Source: Paracoccus beibuensis
Lineage (GTDB): Bacteria > Pseudomonadota > Alphaproteobacteria > Rhodobacterales > Rhodobacteraceae
Assembly (NCBI RefSeq): GCF_026162625.1
Contig: NZ_JAOTBD010000003.1
Location: forward strand, 1 to 64,000
Direction of reading: 5' to 3'
DNA: 64,000 nucleotides
The notes beneath the pieces were generated by a model that worked only from the letters and a program-made list of their open reading frames with translations, did not search any database and had not been told where the DNA came from. Made by a program: the position numbers and the translations under genes. Each line of letters begins with the position of its first letter. Position 1 is the stretch's first letter. Of this stretch, positions 43,291-51,487 are shown piece by piece.

Positions 43291-44352
43291 TCAGGGCGCC
43301 GGGCTCAGCCTCGCCGGGGGCAGCGAGGCATAAAAAGCGGCCAACGCATCGATATCGGCATCCTCGAGGTCCTCGGCCGCTTCGCGCATCAGCTCGGACA
43401 GCGGTCCGCCGCCGCGGTGGCCGTCGCGCCAGGCCTTCAGCTGGCTGCGCAGATAGGGCTCGTGCTGTCCGGACAGCGACGGGAACTCGTCCCTCAGCCG
43501 GTCGGGCCAGGGACCGTGGCAGGACCGGCAGGCAGGCACGTCGTCACCCTCTTGCGCCTCGGCCAGCGTCCGTCCCCGTTCGACCAGCCCCGGGTCGAGA
43601 TCCTGAGTGGCCGCGGGGCCGACGGCTTGGGTGGCGTAGTGTTCTGCCAGCGGCCCCAGCGCCTCCGGCGGCACCTCGGTCACGGCATGCTGCATGATGC
43701 CGCTATGGCGAAGTTCTCCCAGGAACGCGTCCAGCGACATGTCTAGGTAGGCGCGGTTCAGGATGTCCAGCCGTGGGACGTGCGGGTTTGGGGCATGGCC
43801 CTGCAAGCCGTGGCAGCTTGCGCAATAGGACAGGCCCGCCAGATCGGCGGGGGGCTGCGCGGTCAGGTCGCTGTAGGCGTCTTCCGACATTTGCCGGACG
43901 CGGACCAGGAAGGCCACGACCGACCAGACCTCGTCCTCGCGCGGGGCGGGCCACTGGGGCATGCCGCTCATCTTGACGCCGTGATAGACGATCCAGCCCA
44001 GCTCGTTCGGTTTCCAGTCGGCAACGGCATCGGTGATATGGGGCGGATGGGGCACCATCGCCCGCATCGTCTGAGTGGCCGTTTCACCGGGGCTGGCATG
44101 GCAGTGGCGGCAACTGGCGTCATAGTGGCGTACGCCAAGGGCGGCCATCTCGTCCGTCAGGGGGGGAACCTCGCTCATCGGTCGCGCCCGCAACTCGACC
44201 GAGTTCCGGAACGTCGTGTGCAGCACCCATGACACGCCCGGCAGGTGCCCGTGCCGTGCCGATACGTCGTAAAGGCCGCCAAAGACCACGGCGGCGGCGG
44301 CCGCCAGTCCAAGCCCTGCCACCGTCGCCAGCGTCCGGATCACCGTCTTCAT
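43291..44352 (-). CDS. Membrane-anchored tri-heme cytochrome c
   Basis: 353 aa. One N-terminal hydrophobic segment is a signal/anchor, followed by three heme motifs: CRHCH, CASCH and CRSCH, in three cytochrome c-like domains. Methionines such as MSGMPQWP could be distal ligands. It is the last gene of the left oxidase operon, overlapping the CtaG-like gene by four bases. It probably donates electrons to the oxidase, in the manner of tri-heme dehydrogenase subunits that feed terminal oxidases. The role is inferred from heme motifs and context. Confidence 0.83.
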   Translation of the reverse strand: MKTVIRTLATVAGLGLAAAAAVVFGGLYDVSARHGHLPGVSWVLHTTFRNSVELRARPMSEVPPLTDEMAALGVRHYDASCRHCHASPGETATQTMRAMVPHPPHITDAVADWKPNELGWIVYHGVKMSGMPQWPAPREDEVWSVVAFLVRVRQMSEDAYSDLTAQPPADLAGLSYCASCHGLQGHAPNPHVPRLDILNRAYLDMSLDAFLGELRHSGIMQHAVTEVPPEALGPLAEHYATQAVGPAATQDLDPGLVERGRTLAEAQEGDDVPACRSCHGPWPDRLRDEFPSLSGQHEPYLRSQLKAWRDGHRGGGPLSELMREAAEDLEDADIDALAAFYASLPPARLSPAP

Positions 44353-44921
44353 GCCTGCGCCTCCTGCGTGTCGAGGTGGTGCAGGGCGCGCCCGACCAGC
44401 CACAGGCCGGCGACAAGATAGACCGGCGTTCCGATGCCCAGCATGATCAGCCCGCCCAGCTGCTGCGATCCCAGGTCCTGCCCGCAGATCAGGTACATCG
44501 GGCGCGGCGACAGCACGATCAGCGCACCCAGCAGCGTCATGTGCATCGACGTCAGCAGCATCGCGCCGGCCCCCGCCAGCGGCCGCGCGGCCAGCGCCCC
44601 GGCCCAGACCGCCAGCCCGGCCAGCAGGAAGGCCGCCTGCTCCAGTACGAACCAAGCGGTGCCGAACGCCGAAAGGTTGTGCAGGCCGGGCAGGTGGAAG
44701 GACCAGACGATCGCGAACTCGACAAGCATGCCGGCCAGCGCGGGGATCGCCAGCCATTCCGTCAGCCGGGGCAGGGCCAGCACGATCAGCGGCGCAGCGA
44801 TGGCGACAAGCGTCATGTGGCGGATCATGTGCGCCGGAAACGGCGCCGTCCAGCGGTCCCAGGGCAGCAGCCACGCCGCCGCCAACGTGGCAATCGCCGC
44901 CAATGCCGCCAGCCCCCTCAT
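44349..44921 (-). CDS. CtaG-like (caa3-type) oxidase assembly protein, left operon
   Basis: 190 aa with about six predicted helices. The family's histidine-rich motifs are seen in MIRHMTLVAIAAPL, WSFHLPGLHN and MHMTLLGALIVLSPRPMY, and the closing QLGGLIMLG motif is also present. caa3_CtaG proteins assist maturation of the copper centres of oxidases. It lies between the tri-heme cytochrome and a small membrane protein, all overlapping by four bases. Confidence 0.78.
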   Translation of the reverse strand: MRGLAALAAIATLAAAWLLPWDRWTAPFPAHMIRHMTLVAIAAPLIVLALPRLTEWLAIPALAGMLVEFAIVWSFHLPGLHNLSAFGTAWFVLEQAAFLLAGLAVWAGALAARPLAGAGAMLLTSMHMTLLGALIVLSPRPMYLICGQDLGSQQLGGLIMLGIGTPVYLVAGLWLVGRALHHLDTQEAQA

Positions 44922-45325
44922 CTGCAGGTCGCCGCAAAGATCAGGGGCAGGGACGTGAAGAACACGCCCACGAAGGACACGATGGACAGAAGAAAGGCCG
45001 CGTGACCCAGGAACTCGTGCCGATCCTCGCCCACGCCCATCTCGTGTTCGTAGTCATAGTCGTCCAGCAGGTCCCATTGCTGCCACGACCGCCAGCCAAG
45101 CCAGCCGATGATCGCCAGCGCGACGACAGTCGCAACGCCAAGGCCCACGCGCAGGGGCAGCATCTGGCCGATCGGACCGGGCCATTTCACGCACCAGACC
45201 GCCGCCGCACCATAGCAGAGCGCGAAATGCGCGGCCCAGGCCAGCGGCGCGGCCGTGATCCGCGTCAGGCTGGCGCTTTCCTCGGCGAACTGGCGGGCGT
45301 CGGATGTCTGCTTGTCGTGGCTCAT
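44918..45325 (-). CDS. Small membrane protein of the left oxidase operon
   Basis: 135 aa. Three predicted helices: AAPLAWAAHFALCYGAAAV, GVATVVALAIIGWLGWRSW and AAFLLSIVSFVGVFFTSLPL. The loop has an acidic stretch DDYDYEHE. No domain recognised. The start overlaps the stop of the fused subunit I-III gene (ATGA), so it is co-translated and could be an accessory subunit (subunit IV-like) or an assembly factor. The right operon has a different small membrane protein (102 aa) in the equivalent place. Confidence 0.65.
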   Translation of the reverse strand: MSHDKQTSDARQFAEESASLTRITAAPLAWAAHFALCYGAAAVWCVKWPGPIGQMLPLRVGLGVATVVALAIIGWLGWRSWQQWDLLDDYDYEHEMGVGEDRHEFLGHAAFLLSIVSFVGVFFTSLPLIFAATCR

Positions 45326-47865
45326 GTCATCAACCTCGGGGCAATGGCGACCATGGCGCCGGTCACCAGGACGGTCAGACAGAGGAAGTGCCAGAACAGC
45401 AGGCTGTTCCACAGCGGCGCATCGTACCTGCGGGTGATCTTGCCGAAGGCCAGCCCGGCCAGGCAATAGCCCTGCAGGACGACCCCGGCGATCAGGTGGA
45501 CGATCACCCAGACGACCAGCGCCCACATCATCGCCGGATAAACGTGGGCGGTCGGGTCCATGTCCGGCAGCCACAGTGCCAGGATCAGGACGCCCCCGCC
45601 TGCACAGGCGGCCAGCATCGCGACCGCCAGCGCCGCCATGGCGCCCCTGCCCGCGTCGCGCCGCGCCCAGGCCGTCAGCGCCCAGCTGGCCACCACAAGG
45701 CCGGTGCCTATCGCCATCAAGACGGGGTTCGCGAACCCGGCCCCTTGCGGCGGAAACTGCGTGCTGGCCGTCCAGTAGAAGAAGACCGAGAAGACGAGGC
45801 TGGAAAACGCCGTCGCATCTGCCAGCATGGTGATCCAGACCGCCCACCAGCCGACCGCGTCCGGCCCCGAGACATAGAGCGGCAGGCGCAGGCCAAGGCC
45901 CGCATCCTTCGTCTCGGCCTCGGGGATCTCGGCGGTCGAGGTCCAGTTCCAGTAGATCACGCAGGCCACCGCCAACACCGCGCTGACGATGGCCGGCGGA
46001 TACCAGTGGAAGGTCGGAAAGATGAACGCCCCCCCGGTGAAGACCGCGGCCCAGATGGTGATCCAGGCGGGACCGGTGACCCGCTGCACATGCAGGGGGT
46101 GCGCATCGATGACGCTGGTGACCAGGGTCTCGCGCTTTCCCTCCTGCGCATCGGGAAGGTAATAGCGGCCGGCGTCGATGCGCTGTTGCATCTTGGGTTG
46201 CTGCCACAGGGGATAGCGCGTGTTGACGTAGGGGATCGACCGGATGCCCCAGGATTCAGCGGGGACGTTATGGGTCCATTCCAGCGTCCCCGCGTCCCAG
46301 GGGTTGCGCGGCGGGTCCGGCTGCTTGCCCTTGGGCCGCAACAGGTCATAGACGAAGATCAGCAGCCCCGTCGCCATCACGAACGCCCCGATTGTCGAGA
46401 TCATGTTCAGCCAGTTCCAGCCCAGGTCGCCCGGATAGGTGAAGACCCGGCGCGGCATGCCCCGCATGCCCGTCAGGTGCATCGGCAGGAACGTTACGTT
46501 GAAGCCGGTGAAGGCCAGCCAGAAGGCCCATCTGCCCAGACGCTCGGAGAGCTGCTTCTTGGCGATGACCGGATAGAAGTAATAGATGCCGCCGATGACC
46601 GGAAACAGCATGCCGCCGAACACCGTATAGTGCAGGTGCGCCACGATGAAATAGGTGTCATGGACTTGCCAGTCGAAAGGCACGATGGCGACCATGACGC
46701 CAGTCAGGCCGCCCGCGACGAAGATCGCCAGCGCGCCGGCGATCCACAGCATCGGGTGGATCATCCTGACGCGGCCGACCATCAGCGTCGCCACGAAGGC
46801 GAAGATCTGGATGCCGGTAGGCAGAACCACGGCCTCTGACGCGGCGGAAAAGAAGCCGAGGCTGATCGAGGGCAACCCGGTGGCGAACATGTGGTGCACC
46901 CACAGGCCGAAGCTGAGAAAGCCCGTCCCCACCGCCGAAAGCACGATCCAGGAATAGCCGACGATGGGGCGGCGCGCGGCCGTCGGGATGATCATCGCGG
47001 TGACGGCGATCGACGGCAGGAAGATGATATAGACCTCGGGATGGCCGAAGATCCAGAAGAGGTGCTGCCACAGCATCGGGTCTCCGCCGCGTTCCGGGTC
47101 GAAGAACGGCCAGTCGAAGCTGCGCTGCATCTCCAGCAGGAAGTCGCCGGCGATCAGGGGCGGGAAGGCGAAGACGATCATCCCGCCGACGACCAGCACG
47201 TACCAGGCGTAAAGCGGCATGATGTTGACGCGCATGCCCGGCGGTCGACACTTCAGGACGCCGACGATCAGCTCGACCGCGGCGGCGATGCTGGCCACCT
47301 CGATGAACGAGAGGCCAAGAAGCCAGATGTCCGTGCCGATGCCGCCGTGTTCGGTGGACAATGGCGGGTACATGAACCACCCCGCATTGGGCGCCGCATC
47401 GAAGAGGATCGAGCCCATGACGAAGATGCCGCCGATCACGAAGCACCAGAAGCCATAAGCCGACAGGCGCGGGAAGGGCATGTCCCGCGCGCCCAGCAGC
47501 GAGGGCAGGATCAGGATCGAGATCGCCTCGAAGATCGGCACGGCGAACAGGAACATCATCGCCGAGCCATGCATCGTGAAGAACTGGTTGTAGCGGTCGG
47601 CGTCCAGGAAGTCGTTTTCCGGCACCGCCAGCTGCACCCGCATCAGCAGGGCCAGGATCCCCGCCAGCAGCATGAAGAAGGTCGCGGTCAGGCAGTACCA
47701 GACGCCGACTTCGGTGTTGTTGACGGCCGACCAGTACCGCCAGCCGGGCGGCTGGGCCCAGACCTTGCGCAGCCGCTCCTCCTGTCCCTTCGCCACGTCA
47801 TCAGGAACCGGCTGGGCCAGCATCTTCTCGGTCGGGGGATAGGTGCCTTGGTCGCGGTCGGTCAT
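45322..47865 (-). CDS. Heme-copper oxidase, fused subunit I-III (left operon)
   Basis: 847 aa. The first about 560 residues are subunit I. Low-spin and high-spin heme histidines are in MHGSAMMFLF and VAHLHYTVFGG, CuB ligands in GHPEVYIIFLP and WVHHMF. The HPEVY tyrosine is kept. The C-terminal about 190 residues are a subunit III domain. The K-channel position of PTGIKxF is glutamine (PTGIQIF), and the D-channel entrance reads RDMPFPRLSAY instead of the usual PDMAFPRxNN. The GGFGN segment is replaced by FEAISI. Reads like an O2-reducing oxidase of the A type with unusual proton routes. Expected acceptor: O2. Confidence 0.88.
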   Translation of the reverse strand: MTDRDQGTYPPTEKMLAQPVPDDVAKGQEERLRKVWAQPPGWRYWSAVNNTEVGVWYCLTATFFMLLAGILALLMRVQLAVPENDFLDADRYNQFFTMHGSAMMFLFAVPIFEAISILILPSLLGARDMPFPRLSAYGFWCFVIGGIFVMGSILFDAAPNAGWFMYPPLSTEHGGIGTDIWLLGLSFIEVASIAAAVELIVGVLKCRPPGMRVNIMPLYAWYVLVVGGMIVFAFPPLIAGDFLLEMQRSFDWPFFDPERGGDPMLWQHLFWIFGHPEVYIIFLPSIAVTAMIIPTAARRPIVGYSWIVLSAVGTGFLSFGLWVHHMFATGLPSISLGFFSAASEAVVLPTGIQIFAFVATLMVGRVRMIHPMLWIAGALAIFVAGGLTGVMVAIVPFDWQVHDTYFIVAHLHYTVFGGMLFPVIGGIYYFYPVIAKKQLSERLGRWAFWLAFTGFNVTFLPMHLTGMRGMPRRVFTYPGDLGWNWLNMISTIGAFVMATGLLIFVYDLLRPKGKQPDPPRNPWDAGTLEWTHNVPAESWGIRSIPYVNTRYPLWQQPKMQQRIDAGRYYLPDAQEGKRETLVTSVIDAHPLHVQRVTGPAWITIWAAVFTGGAFIFPTFHWYPPAIVSAVLAVACVIYWNWTSTAEIPEAETKDAGLGLRLPLYVSGPDAVGWWAVWITMLADATAFSSLVFSVFFYWTASTQFPPQGAGFANPVLMAIGTGLVVASWALTAWARRDAGRGAMAALAVAMLAACAGGGVLILALWLPDMDPTAHVYPAMMWALVVWVIVHLIAGVVLQGYCLAGLAFGKITRRYDAPLWNSLLFWHFLCLTVLVTGAMVAIAPRLMT

Positions 47866-48839
47866 TTCAGCCCCATCAGATAGGCCGCCAGGGCCGCAAG
47901 GTCGCTTTCATCCAGGTGGTCATAGGCCGGCATCTCGGCCCCCGGTTTGATCGCCTCGGGGTTGGTGATCCAGGCCCGCAGCGCGTCGGCGGTCATCGGC
48001 AGGATGCCCGCAGCCAAGGCGGTCCGCCCACCCAGATGCGTCAGGTCCGGGCCGACGCGCCCGGCCGCCGGGGTGCCGCGAACCGCATGGCAGGCGCCGC
48101 AGCCTTCGCGCAGGAAGACCGCGCGGCCCGCGCCGCTCGATGTCGCTGGCAGGGCCTGTTCACGCAGCCAGCCATCGAAGGCCGCAGGCTCCATGATGAC
48201 TGCGGGAATCGCCATGAGGGCATGTGACAGGCCGCAGAACTCGGCGCATTGGCCACGGAAGGTGCCGGTTTCCGACGGGGCCAGCGTCATGCGCGTGATG
48301 CGGCCCGGGAACATGTCGGTCTTGCCGCCAAGCGCCGGGATCCAGAAGGAGTGGATGACCTCGCCCGCCGTCAGTTCGATCTCGGTTCGCTGGTCGACGG
48401 GCAGACGCAGCTCGTTCGCGGCGATGATGGGGGCGGTGGCCCCGTCGGGCCAGTATTCGACGCGCCACCACCACCGTTCGGCCGTGACGCGGACGCGCAG
48501 GCCGTCGTCGGGGGCGCGTTGCTCGCCCATCATCGGCAGGCTGTAGATCAGCAGGGCCGACAGGACCACCAGTGGAAAGAGGATGCCGCCGCCGATGATG
48601 ACGGCCTCGGCCAAGCGGCGCGACATCTTGCCGACGTGGATGCGGGTGACATAGAGAAAGAGGCCGTTCAGCGCGAACCAGATCACGACGGCTCCGGCCA
48701 GCATCACCCAGAAGAGGTTCAGCGTCGCCAGCGCGTCGACCCCTGCGGGCGAGAACATCGACTGGTTGCCGGCACAGCCCGCAGGCCCTATCAGCAGCCC
48801 GACCCGGGCAGCCCACCAGCCGAAGATGTTTCGCCGCAT
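47862..48839 (-). CDS. Cytochrome c oxidase subunit II with fused cytochrome c (left operon)
   Basis: 325 aa. The N-terminus has a lipobox-like GPAGC cleavage site, two membrane helices follow, then the CuA domain with VIHSFWIP and CAEFCGLSHALM (all ligands present). A C-terminal cytochrome c domain has CGACH and the distal methionine in GAEMPAYDHL. This is the caa3-type subunit II plan. It is first in its operon, divergent from the CtaG-like gene of the right operon. ATGA overlap with the fused subunit I-III gene. Confidence 0.87.
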   Translation of the reverse strand: MRRNIFGWWAARVGLLIGPAGCAGNQSMFSPAGVDALATLNLFWVMLAGAVVIWFALNGLFLYVTRIHVGKMSRRLAEAVIIGGGILFPLVVLSALLIYSLPMMGEQRAPDDGLRVRVTAERWWWRVEYWPDGATAPIIAANELRLPVDQRTEIELTAGEVIHSFWIPALGGKTDMFPGRITRMTLAPSETGTFRGQCAEFCGLSHALMAIPAVIMEPAAFDGWLREQALPATSSGAGRAVFLREGCGACHAVRGTPAAGRVGPDLTHLGGRTALAAGILPMTADALRAWITNPEAIKPGAEMPAYDHLDESDLAALAAYLMGLK

Positions 48840-49032
48840 CTGTCCCCGTCACCGTTGATTGGCGCCCTGTTCCTTCAACTTCCCGTGTTGCAGTTTGTTC
48901 CGGCGCCTTTGCCGGGGCGATGAAGGTTGATCGGTGTCGGTCGGCGGGAACCCCGGCAGGTTCAGACGGTTAGATCCCTGAGCCACGCCCTGTGATGGGG
49001 CGCGCGCGCATGCGATGGTGACAGGGACAGCG
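48840..49032. promoter_or_regulatory. Divergent promoter region between the two oxidase operons
   Basis: 193 bases between the left subunit II start and the right CtaG-like start. It should hold both promoters. No palindrome strong enough to propose an operator was found by eye. Confidence 0.45.
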
Positions 49033-49752
49033 ATGAACGACGATCTTCCGTATTGCGGGCCAGCGCCCATGCCCGGCCAGATCTGGACGGCGTGGAACCT
49101 GGACCCGGTGCTTCTGGCGGTGCTGGTCGTCGCGGGGGCGCTGCTTCTTGCCAGGTCGTCGTCCAGGGGGGCGGCGGCGATTGCGCTGGCGTCACTGACG
49201 GTGGCCTTCGTGTCGCCGCTTTGCGCGCTGACCGTGGCGCTTTTTTCGGCGCGGGCGGTGCATCACCTGCTGCTGGTGACGGTGGCGGCGCCTGCGCTGG
49301 CGCTGGCGCTGCCGCTTTTGCCTCGTGTCCCGGCCGGCCTGTCGCTGGCCGGAGTGACCGCGGCGATGATCGCGTGGCACCTGCCGTCCGTCTATTCCCA
49401 CATCTGGGCGTCCGAGGTGATGTACTGGGCGATGCAGGTGGCGATGCTGGTGCCGGCCTGGGGGTTCTGGTCGGCGATGCTGACGCCCCGCATGACGGCC
49501 GAGGATGCCTTTCGCCGCGCGCTGCTGGTCGGCGGGCTGGCGGGCATCATGGGCCTGATCGGGGCGCTGCTGACCTTCGCGCCCGGTACGCTCTATCTTC
49601 AGCATGTGGATGGGGCGGCCGCCTGGGGGCTGACGGCGCTGGCCGATCAGCAGCTGGCGGGGCTGCTGATGTGGGTGCCGGGGTTCCTGCCGCTTGCGGC
49701 GCTGGCGGCATGGATCCTGCAGCGCGGCTGGAAGGCCGGATTTGCCGCATGA
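49033..49752 (+). CDS. CtaG-like (caa3-type) oxidase assembly protein, right operon
   Basis: 239 aa with about seven predicted helices. Starts with a short polar segment (DLPYCGPAPMPGQIW) and shows VHHLLLVTVAAPAL, IAWHLPSVYSH and the closing ADQQLAGLLMWVPGFL motif of the family. The ATG at 49033 was chosen because AGGGAC lies upstream; an ATG at 49015 is also possible. It overlaps the next gene by four bases. It should help insert copper into the right oxidase. Confidence 0.82.
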   Translation: MNDDLPYCGPAPMPGQIWTAWNLDPVLLAVLVVAGALLLARSSSRGAAAIALASLTVAFVSPLCALTVALFSARAVHHLLLVTVAAPALALALPLLPRVPAGLSLAGVTAAMIAWHLPSVYSHIWASEVMYWAMQVAMLVPAWGFWSAMLTPRMTAEDAFRRALLVGGLAGIMGLIGALLTFAPGTLYLQHVDGAAAWGLTALADQQLAGLLMWVPGFLPLAALAAWILQRGWKAGFAA

Positions 49753-50249
49753 TCGTCGCCGCTCTCAAGTATCTGCACCTGGCGGCGATGCTCTGCTGGT
49801 GCGCGTCGCTGATCGCGCTGCCGCTGCTGCTCAGCCTCTATGGCGGGGCATGGCGGACTGATCGCGGCAGCGAGAAGCTGCAGGCGCGCTATGCCGAGTT
49901 CCGGCTGATCACCCATTACGGCTATGTCGCATTCGCAACGCCTGCCGCAGTGGTCGCCATCGCGGGGGGGACGGGGCTCATCTTCGCGGGCGACGTGTTC
50001 GACCTGTGGTTCGTGGCCAAGCTGGCCCTGGTGTCCGGAATGGCGCTGGTCCACGCATGGATCGGGCATTTCATCCTGATCTCGGCCGAACACCGGGGCA
50101 TGCACAACCTGCGGTCGCCGTTGATCCCGCTGGCGCTGGCCATTCCGCTGATGATGGGGGTGCTGTGGCTGGTGCTGGCCAAGCCCGACCTGAGCGGGCT
50201 GACCGACTGGATGCCGGACCTCATGCTGGTGCCGCGGGGGCAGACGTGA
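49749..50249 (+). CDS. CopD/HemJ-like membrane protein
   Basis: 166 aa with four predicted helices. It begins ALKYLHLAAMLCWCASLIAL and continues with LWFVAKLALVSGMALVHAWI, the histidine-containing helices typical of HemJ/CopD-type heme- or copper-associated membrane proteins. The gene is coupled to ctaG by ATGA. It could bind heme or help copper supply to the oxidase. Family assignment is by similarity of pattern, so confidence is moderate. Confidence 0.6.
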   Translation: MIVAALKYLHLAAMLCWCASLIALPLLLSLYGGAWRTDRGSEKLQARYAEFRLITHYGYVAFATPAAVVAIAGGTGLIFAGDVFDLWFVAKLALVSGMALVHAWIGHFILISAEHRGMHNLRSPLIPLALAIPLMMGVLWLVLAKPDLSGLTDWMPDLMLVPRGQT

Positions 50250-50257
50250 CAGCCGGT

Positions 50258-50773
50258 TCAGCCCTCGCGCTGCGCGCCGATGTGATAGTCGAAGACCAGC
50301 TTGCCGCCGTGCCAGCCGGTGATCCCCGTCATTCCTGCCGCCAAGGCCGATATCATCGCGCCCCAGGGCAGCACGGCGCCCACCGGGTCGTCCATGCGAA
50401 AGCCCCAGTTGAGTCCCAGCACCGACAGCAGCATCACCGCCAGCACGAAATGCGTCCAGCTGGCGCTGCGGATGCGGATGCCGGGGGCCATCAGCAGCTC
50501 CACCGTGCCGGTAACACCGGCCAGGACCCCCATCCCGAACGCCACGCCGGACCCCCAGAGCGCGACGCGCGGCCAGAACTCGTCCCCGGTGAACCAGTAC
50601 ATCGCATCGGCACCGAACACCGAGAACGCCAGCGCGATGGGGAAGGCCACCATCATCGCATGCAGCGGGTGGCCGGCGATGGCGATCTTGGTCTCGGTGT
50701 CGCTGAAGGCGACGTGCTCCTCGATCGGGTCGCTCAGCCGGCGTCGCTGCTTCCACGAATATTTCTTCCGCAT
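50258..50773 (-). CDS. DUF2231-family membrane protein
   Basis: 171 aa. Begins with a basic segment (MRKKYSWKQRRRL) followed by GHPLHAMMVAFPIALAF, the DUF2231 signature, and about four helices ending with ITGWHGGKLVFDY. It is on the opposite strand from the oxidase genes on both sides, and its ATG is only three bases from the GTG of the right subunit II gene. Function unknown; the family is common near respiratory gene sets. The converging end with the CopD-like gene leaves eight bases. Confidence 0.8.
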   Translation of the reverse strand: MRKKYSWKQRRRLSDPIEEHVAFSDTETKIAIAGHPLHAMMVAFPIALAFSVFGADAMYWFTGDEFWPRVALWGSGVAFGMGVLAGVTGTVELLMAPGIRIRSASWTHFVLAVMLLSVLGLNWGFRMDDPVGAVLPWGAMISALAAGMTGITGWHGGKLVFDYHIGAQREG

Positions 50774-50776
50774 AAG

Positions 50777-51487
50777 GTGTCCCCACTGCCCAAGTCCTGC
50801 CTTTACAAGCCCGCCGCTTTGCTGGCGGTTCCGCTGCTGGCTGCCTGCGACGGCCCTCTGAGCACACTGACCCCCGCCGGACCTGCGGCGGTCCAGATCG
50901 CGCGCCTGTGGTGGGCGATGCTGATCGGGTCGGGGCTGATCACCTTGCTGGTCATGGCGATGCTGTGGCGCGCGCTGCGCCACCAGTCGCACGACCACCC
51001 CGGACCTGCGGCCGAGCGTCGCTGGATCATCGGCTGGGGCCTGGGGTTTTCGCTGACGGTGCTGACCGTGCTTCTGGGCTTCGGCCTCTGGATCGGCGAA
51101 CGGATGATCGTGCGCAACGATGCGACGCCGCTGGTCGAGGCCCGTGCGGGGCGATGGGCGTGGGAATTCGTCCAGCCGGGACCGGGGGGCGCGCCGGTGA
51201 CGACGCAGGGGATCCTCTATGTCCCGGCGGGGCAGCCTTTCGATGTCGCGATCACGTCGTTCGACGTGATCCACAGCTTCTGGGTGCCGCGTCTTGGCGG
51301 CAAGATGGATGCCATTCCGGGCCATCGGAACGTGCATCGCCTGATGGCGGCGGAACCGGGCATCTACGAAGGACTCTGCGCGGAGTTCTGCGGGCTGGGC
51401 CACAGTTTCATGAACTTCCGGGTGATCGCCTATGACCCGGCGGGCCCGCTTCCCGCATTCACCGACGCGCCGGAGGGCCGACCATGA
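50777..51487 (+). CDS. Cytochrome c oxidase subunit II without heme domain (right operon)
   Basis: 236 aa. A lipobox VPLLAAC near residue 22 suggests a lipoprotein. Two helices are followed by the CuA domain with DVIHSFWVP and LCAEFCGLGHSFM, which keeps all CuA ligands. Unlike the left operon's subunit it lacks the cytochrome c domain. The GTG at 50777 is the best start, though it has no strong ribosome binding site and sits next to the divergent DUF2231 start. ATGA overlap with subunit I-III. Confidence 0.82.
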   Translation: MSPLPKSCLYKPAALLAVPLLAACDGPLSTLTPAGPAAVQIARLWWAMLIGSGLITLLVMAMLWRALRHQSHDHPGPAAERRWIIGWGLGFSLTVLTVLLGFGLWIGERMIVRNDATPLVEARAGRWAWEFVQPGPGGAPVTTQGILYVPAGQPFDVAITSFDVIHSFWVPRLGGKMDAIPGHRNVHRLMAAEPGIYEGLCAEFCGLGHSFMNFRVIAYDPAGPLPAFTDAPEGRP

